A stretch of DNA of 9,329 bases from Bacteroidales bacterium (GTDB lineage: Bacteria > Bacteroidota > Bacteroidia > Bacteroidales > UBA932): NCBI GenBank assembly GCA_024401915.1, contig JAKSKA010000044.1:1-9329 (forward strand), in the 5' to 3' direction. Of the stretch, positions 4,991 to 9,329 are shown in pieces. The translations under genes and the position numbers were made by a program. Positions within the stretch are counted from its first letter, which is position 1; each line of letters opens with the position of its first letter. Under the pieces are notes generated by a model, which saw nothing but the letters and a program-made list of their open reading frames with translations, was not told the origin of the DNA and ran no database searches.

Positions 4991-7900
4991 ATGAGCAGCA
5001 AGACCTCATCTCTCACATACGCCCAGCAAGGTGTATACGTCGATTGTGTCATCGATCCGGAGAATCTCCAATACAACAACCCGAAACTGATCCGTTTCCC
5101 GCTCGGAGTATCACCGGAGGCGCTGGCGGATGCCGTCAGGAAGACATTGGAGTGCCACCCCGCACTTTTCTCCCACTTCGAGAACAGGGACGGCCGGACA
5201 GTCCAGGTCTATCCGGAACGATACAGCGCATCGATCGTAATGAAGAAGCTGGACGACGAGGGAGCCGAAGCGGAAATCAGGACTTTCCAGAAAGCCTTCG
5301 ACATCGAACACGGGCCCCTCTACAGAGCCGAAGTCATTGCTGCACCCAAGGAGGTCATCCTGCTCCTGGACTTCCACCACCTCGTGTATGACGGCGCATC
5401 CCTCAACATCATCGCCGACGGGATATCCGCCGCACTCGAAGACGCAGAGCCGGCAGCGGAGACGCACACGTATGCGGAATTCGCCGCAGCGCAGATGGCC
5501 GACAAGACGGACCACAAGGCCTATTTCGACAAATTCCTCGACGGCATACAGCCGACGAAGCTGAGCGGAGACCTTGGCGGAGAGAGAGGGCCCCACGCGG
5601 AGCAGGTCCGCTTCGTCAGCGCCCCCGACGTGATGGAAAGGGCGAAAGCGCTCGGCACTGCGCCCTCCGCACTGTTCCTGTCCGCCGCCTTCTACACCCT
5701 GAGCCGCTACACGAACTCCAGGGAGCTCTGCCTCACCACCATCAGCAACGGACGTCTGAACCCGCTGACCAAGGGCATTGTCGGAATGTTCATCAACACC
5801 CTGCCGCTGGTAGGCAGGATCGAGGACGTCAGCGTGCTCGACTTCATCCACGGAGTGCGCCTTATGTTCCAGGAAGCGCGCCGGCACGAAGAGTACCCGT
5901 TCGCATCCCTCGCCAACGACTACGGCATCGAGCAGCACGTACGCTTCACCTACCAGTACGGAACCCTGGGCAACACCCTCAAGGCAAACGGCAGCGAAGT
6001 GAAGGTCGAGAGCCTGCGCATCAACAGCCACGACTTCCCCTTCACCATAACCATACACAACATCGACGGCAGGCCCGCCATAGTGATCAACTACGACACG
6101 GCCGTGTATTCCGCCTCCTTCGCGGGCAGGTTCGCCGAGTCGATGGACGCCGTCGTCTCCCGTTTCCTTGACGCTCCGGAAAAACGGCTGCTGTCCGTAT
6201 CCATAATGAGCGGAAGCCAGGAGGCGGAGGTGGCAGCAATGCGCCAGACCTGCCTGGACCCTTCCGCAGTCCGTTTCCCGCTCTTCCACAACTGCATCGA
6301 ATACTGGGCTGAAAAGACGCCCGACGCGACTGCGGTCATAGCCTGCAACGAGACGCTCAGCTACAGGGAACTGAACAGGAAGGCGAACACGCTTGCCCAC
6401 GAGCTCATCCGCAGGGGCGTGAAGCCCGGAGACCGCATCTGCCTCCTCCTGCCCCGCAGGAGCTGGCACCTGAGCCCGATGTGCGGCGTGAGGAAGACGG
6501 GGGCAGCCTCCACTCCCTGCGACCCCGAATACCCGTCAGAACGCATCACGCTCATCACGGAGGACAGCCACGCACGCTTCATCATCACGACCTCGGACAA
6601 GATGGCCGGATACGGCGACAGGGCCCTCGACATCGAGCAGCTGCTCGCACCGGCCGCATCTGAAGCTGAAACGGCCAACCCCGACATCAGGCAGAGCGGC
6701 GATTCCCTCGCCTACCTCATATACACCTCAGGCTCGACAGGACGTCCGAAGGGCGTTATGCTCCGCCACACAGGTATCTGCAACTATCTCACCGACCACG
6801 CCGAGAACCGCCACTTCCACGCACTCGTGGAGGACTGCAGGACGATGCTCTGTATCACGACGGTAAGTTTCGACCTCTCGCTCAAGGAGATAGGGTCTTC
6901 GCTCTACAACGGGATGACGCTCGTGTTCGCGGACGAGGACCAGGTCAACGACCCCCGCGCACTCGCGGAGCTGATGAAGAAGACAGGCGTGGACGGATTC
7001 AGCGGCACACCATCGCGTCTGAAGATGTTCCTCGACCTGCCCGAATTCCAGGAGGCGCTCTCCCGCTGCAGGTTCATCGTACTCGGAGGAGAGAAATACC
7101 CTCCCACCCTGCTGCCGAAGATCAAGGAACTCGCCCCCGGAGCACGTCTGTTCAACACCTACGGCCCCACCGAGATCAGCGTCAGCTGCAACGGCAAGGA
7201 ACTGACACACTCGGACCACATCACCATAGGACGCCCCCTCCTGAACGTCAGGGAATACGTCGTCGACGCGGATATGAACGAGTTGCCGGCGGGAGTGACC
7301 GGCGAACTTCTCATCGGCGGACTCGGCGTCGCGGCCGGATACAACGACCTGCCGGAAAAGACGGCCGAAGCATTCATCGAATACAACGGCGAGCGCTGCT
7401 ACAAGTCCGGGGACTACGCCTACTGGAACGAAGACGGCGAAGTCATCATCCTCGGGCGCAAGGACAACCAGATAAAGCTCAACGGCCTGCGCATCGAACT
7501 CGGAGAAGTGGAGACAGTCCTCTGCCGTCAGCCCCAGGTCAAGGAAGGCGTCGCGATGATAAAGAACGTGGACGGCCACGACCACCTGGTAGCATACAAC
7601 ACCCCCCGGGCGGAGGTCGAGGACCAGACCCTGAAGGCACAGATGAGCAGCAGCCTCACCCACTATATGATCCCCACCATCTTCGTGAGGATGGAGGAGA
7701 TGCCCATCTCCCCCAACGGGAAAACGGACCTCAAGGCGCTACCCGAGCCCGTAATAACGATATCCGACGAAGAGAAGGTAATGCCCGGCACGCCGGCGGA
7801 GCAGACCTTGTACGACATCGTGACGGAGATCGTCGGCAACAGCAATTTCGGAGTCACGACGAACCTCGTAAGCTCGGGCCTGACATCGCTGCTGGCGATA

Positions 7901-9329
7901 AGGGTTTCCGTGCTCGTCGGAGACAGGATGAAAGCAAGCCTGGCGGTACGCGACATCCTGAGATATCCCACCATCAGGGAGCTGGCATCCAGGATAAAGG
8001 GCGTGGAGAACAGCGCGAATAGCGGAATCGAAGCGAAATTAGCACCGCTCTCATTCTCCCAGATAGGCATCTATTCGGAATGTATGGCCAATCCGGATGA
8101 TATCCAATATAACATCCCGAAATGCATCGACATGCCTGGAGGCATCACAGCATCCGCCCTGAAGTCAGCGCTGGAACGCGTTCTCGAGGCACATCCCTAC
8201 CTGAGCACCCATTTCAGCACCGACGAGGACGGCAACGCATACCAGTGCCCTATGGACACGGCACCCGGGATTCCGGTCCTGAAACTGTCCGTCAGCGAGC
8301 TGGAACGCAGGAAAGAGGATTTCGTGCGCCCGTTCGACCTGCAGGACGGACCCCTCTGCCGTTTCGAGATCGTGGAGACGGATTCATCGCTGCATCTCCT
8401 TGCGGATTTCCACCACCTCGTGATGGACGGAGCCTCCATCGACATATTCCTGGGCCAGCTTTGCAAGGCACTGGACGGACAGGCGGTCGAAAAGGAAAGC
8501 TACAGCTACTACAATTTCGCCAACGACCAGAAGATCGAGGACGAGACCGAGCGGTTCTACGCAGAGCAACTGAGCCGGATAGAAGAGGCTTCCACACTCA
8601 TTCCCGACAACTACGACGGCGACGGCAGCCACAGGCAGGCCGAAACGGAAGTGCCCACCGACCTGCAGGCGGTACAGGACAGATGCCGCAGTCTGAACAT
8701 CACTCCGGCATCATACTATCTTGCAGCCGTGGCCATTGCGGTCAGCAGGTACACGGCCGAAGGGACCGTGGGAATATCCACCATCTCCAACGGCAGGAGC
8801 AACCTCAAGCTGTCCGGAACCTTCGGAATGTTCGTCAACACACTTCCGCTTGTATGCGGAGTGGACTACACGGCGACGGCGGACGACTACCTCAGGAAGG
8901 TGGCCGGGACATTCATCGACACCATAGCCCACGAAGACTATCCGTACGGCCGCATCGTTGAGAAATACGGCTACCAGGCCAGCATAATGTACGCCTACCA
9001 GGTCGGCGTCCTCAACAGCTACTCCTGCAGCGCAGGCGCGCTGGGGATACACAACCTGGAACTGCAGAAAGCCAAATTCCCGCTTGCAGTCTTCATCGAA
9101 GGCAACAGGGAAAGCGGAGCGAGGATACGCCTCGAATACGACACCAGCCTGTTCTCCGAAGAGATGATGAAGGGCTTTGCTGCGGCAGTGCGCAACGTTG
9201 CGGAGCAGCTTCTCTCCGACAGGAAGCTCGGAGAAGTGACCCTGTGCGACGACAGGATGACGGCAATGCTCGACTCGTTCAACGAAAAGAAAGATGCGGT
9301 ACCGGCAGAAGAAGATGCCGGGGAGACCG
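4991..9329 (+). CDS. Non-ribosomal peptide synthetase, C-A-PCP-C..., 3' end beyond the window
   Basis: The frame is open from ATG 4991 to the edge (1446 residues), with a 9-base A/T gap to the STAS gene. It is a modular enzyme building a peptide on carrier-bound thioesters. C1 is about residues 1-425: LTYAQ at 8-12, active site HHLVYDG at 129-135, GMFINTLPL at 265-273, HEEYPF at 299-304. The adenylation domain is about 429-925: LSYREL 456-461, TSGSTGRPKG 579-588, NTYGPTE 722-728, YKSGD 804-808, GRKDNQIKLNGLRIELGE from 822, catalytic Lys911 in PNGKTD. The carrier domain is about 940-1012, with phosphopantetheine Ser966 in GLTSLLAIR. C2 starts near 1017: HHLVMDG 1141-1147, GMFVNTLPL 1279-1287, HEDYPY 1314-1319. 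All catalytic motifs seem intact. No epimerisation, methyltransferase, cyclisation or release domain is visible. The eight pocket positions plus the two invariant ones read by eye as D-L-K-S-V-G-T-V-S-K, which I cannot assign to an amino acid. A second A-PCP presumably follows. Confidence 0.95.
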   Translation, partial: MSSKTSSLTYAQQGVYVDCVIDPENLQYNNPKLIRFPLGVSPEALADAVRKTLECHPALFSHFENRDGRTVQVYPERYSASIVMKKLDDEGAEAEIRTFQKAFDIEHGPLYRAEVIAAPKEVILLLDFHHLVYDGASLNIIADGISAALEDAEPAAETHTYAEFAAAQMADKTDHKAYFDKFLDGIQPTKLSGDLGGERGPHAEQVRFVSAPDVMERAKALGTAPSALFLSAAFYTLSRYTNSRELCLTTISNGRLNPLTKGIVGMFINTLPLVGRIEDVSVLDFIHGVRLMFQEARRHEEYPFASLANDYGIEQHVRFTYQYGTLGNTLKANGSEVKVESLRINSHDFPFTITIHNIDGRPAIVINYDTAVYSASFAGRFAESMDAVVSRFLDAPEKRLLSVSIMSGSQEAEVAAMRQTCLDPSAVRFPLFHNCIEYWAEKTPDATAVIACNETLSYRELNRKANTLAHELIRRGVKPGDRICLLLPRRSWHLSPMCGVRKTGAASTPCDPEYPSERITLITEDSHARFIITTSDKMAGYGDRALDIEQLLAPAASEAETANPDIRQSGDSLAYLIYTSGSTGRPKGVMLRHTGICNYLTDHAENRHFHALVEDCRTMLCITTVSFDLSLKEIGSSLYNGMTLVFADEDQVNDPRALAELMKKTGVDGFSGTPSRLKMFLDLPEFQEALSRCRFIVLGGEKYPPTLLPKIKELAPGARLFNTYGPTEISVSCNGKELTHSDHITIGRPLLNVREYVVDADMNELPAGVTGELLIGGLGVAAGYNDLPEKTAEAFIEYNGERCYKSGDYAYWNEDGEVIILGRKDNQIKLNGLRIELGEVETVLCRQPQVKEGVAMIKNVDGHDHLVAYNTPRAEVEDQTLKAQMSSSLTHYMIPTIFVRMEEMPISPNGKTDLKALPEPVITISDEEKVMPGTPAEQTLYDIVTEIVGNSNFGVTTNLVSSGLTSLLAIRVSVLVGDRMKASLAVRDILRYPTIRELASRIKGVENSANSGIEAKLAPLSFSQIGIYSECMANPDDIQYNIPKCIDMPGGITASALKSALERVLEAHPYLSTHFSTDEDGNAYQCPMDTAPGIPVLKLSVSELERRKEDFVRPFDLQDGPLCRFEIVETDSSLHLLADFHHLVMDGASIDIFLGQLCKALDGQAVEKESYSYYNFANDQKIEDETERFYAEQLSRIEEASTLIPDNYDGDGSHRQAETEVPTDLQAVQDRCRSLNITPASYYLAAVAIAVSRYTAEGTVGISTISNGRSNLKLSGTFGMFVNTLPLVCGVDYTATADDYLRKVAGTFIDTIAHEDYPYGRIVEKYGYQASIMYAYQVGVLNSYSCSAGALGIHNLELQKAKFPLAVFIEGNRESGARIRLEYDTSLFSEEMMKGFAAAVRNVAEQLLSDRKLGEVTLCDDRMTAMLDSFNEKKDAVPAEEDAGET

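Noticed and set aside
5111..6469. 452-codon open frame on the minus strand opposite the NRPS condensation domain
   Set aside because: Low-complexity Val/Gly/Glu-rich translation without motifs, and the + strand has intact condensation-domain motifs. The similar minus-strand frames at 6728-7663 and 1346-2239 were rejected for the same reason.
8122..8961. 279-codon + strand open frame inside the second condensation domain
   Set aside because: It lies in a different frame from the NRPS and its translation is Arg/Gly/His-rich with no domain, while the NRPS frame carries HHLVMDG and GMFVNTLPL through this stretch.
1..9329. Mobile element, prophage, CRISPR array or toxin-antitoxin pair
   Set aside because: No transposase or integrase motifs, no terminal repeats or repeat-spacer pattern were seen. 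The tRNA is intact and has no duplicated 3' end downstream that would mark an integration site.

Overview
The window looks like chromosomal DNA of a GC-rich member of the Bacteroidales. Three independent signs support this. Three intergenic regions carry the Bacteroidetes-type promoter pattern (a -33 TTTG-like box, 20 bases, then TAnnTTTG). Gene starts have A-rich leaders and no Shine-Dalgarno sequence. The NhaA, exonuclease and SRP RNA sequences have the Bacteroidetes style. By eye, codon use (frequent AGG for Arg and ATA for Ile) is the same in all genes, so nothing looks recently acquired. All genes are on the + strand. I see no insertion sequence, integrase, CRISPR array or phage gene.

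Region 1 (1-2707) is housekeeping in character. It holds the 3' part of a DnaQ-like 3'-5' exonuclease with an extra C-terminal domain. Three bases later comes a small protein that aligns with fumarylacetoacetate hydrolase (FAH) family enzymes but has lost their metal ligands. Then comes an NhaA Na+/H+ antiporter with its own promoter.

Region 2 (2708-2973) is a compact RNA block: promoter, tRNA-Thr(CGT), and only two bases later the small bacterial SRP RNA (ffs), whose closing stem and U-rich tail form the terminator. A perfect 10-bp inverted repeat lies over the promoter on each side of this block.

Region 3 (2985-9329) is a tightly spaced operon. It encodes a membrane-anchored SpoIIE/RsbU-type PP2C phosphatase with an extracytoplasmic sensor region, a stand-alone STAS anti-sigma-factor antagonist (5-base gap), and a large non-ribosomal peptide synthetase (9-base gap). 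The synthetase runs off the right edge after C-A-PCP-C. The arrangement suggests that a peptide natural product is made under, or together with, a partner-switching signalling module. The expected anti-sigma kinase, the rest of the NRPS and any sigma factor or exporter are not in the window. This phosphatase-STAS-NRPS operon is the most interesting feature here.
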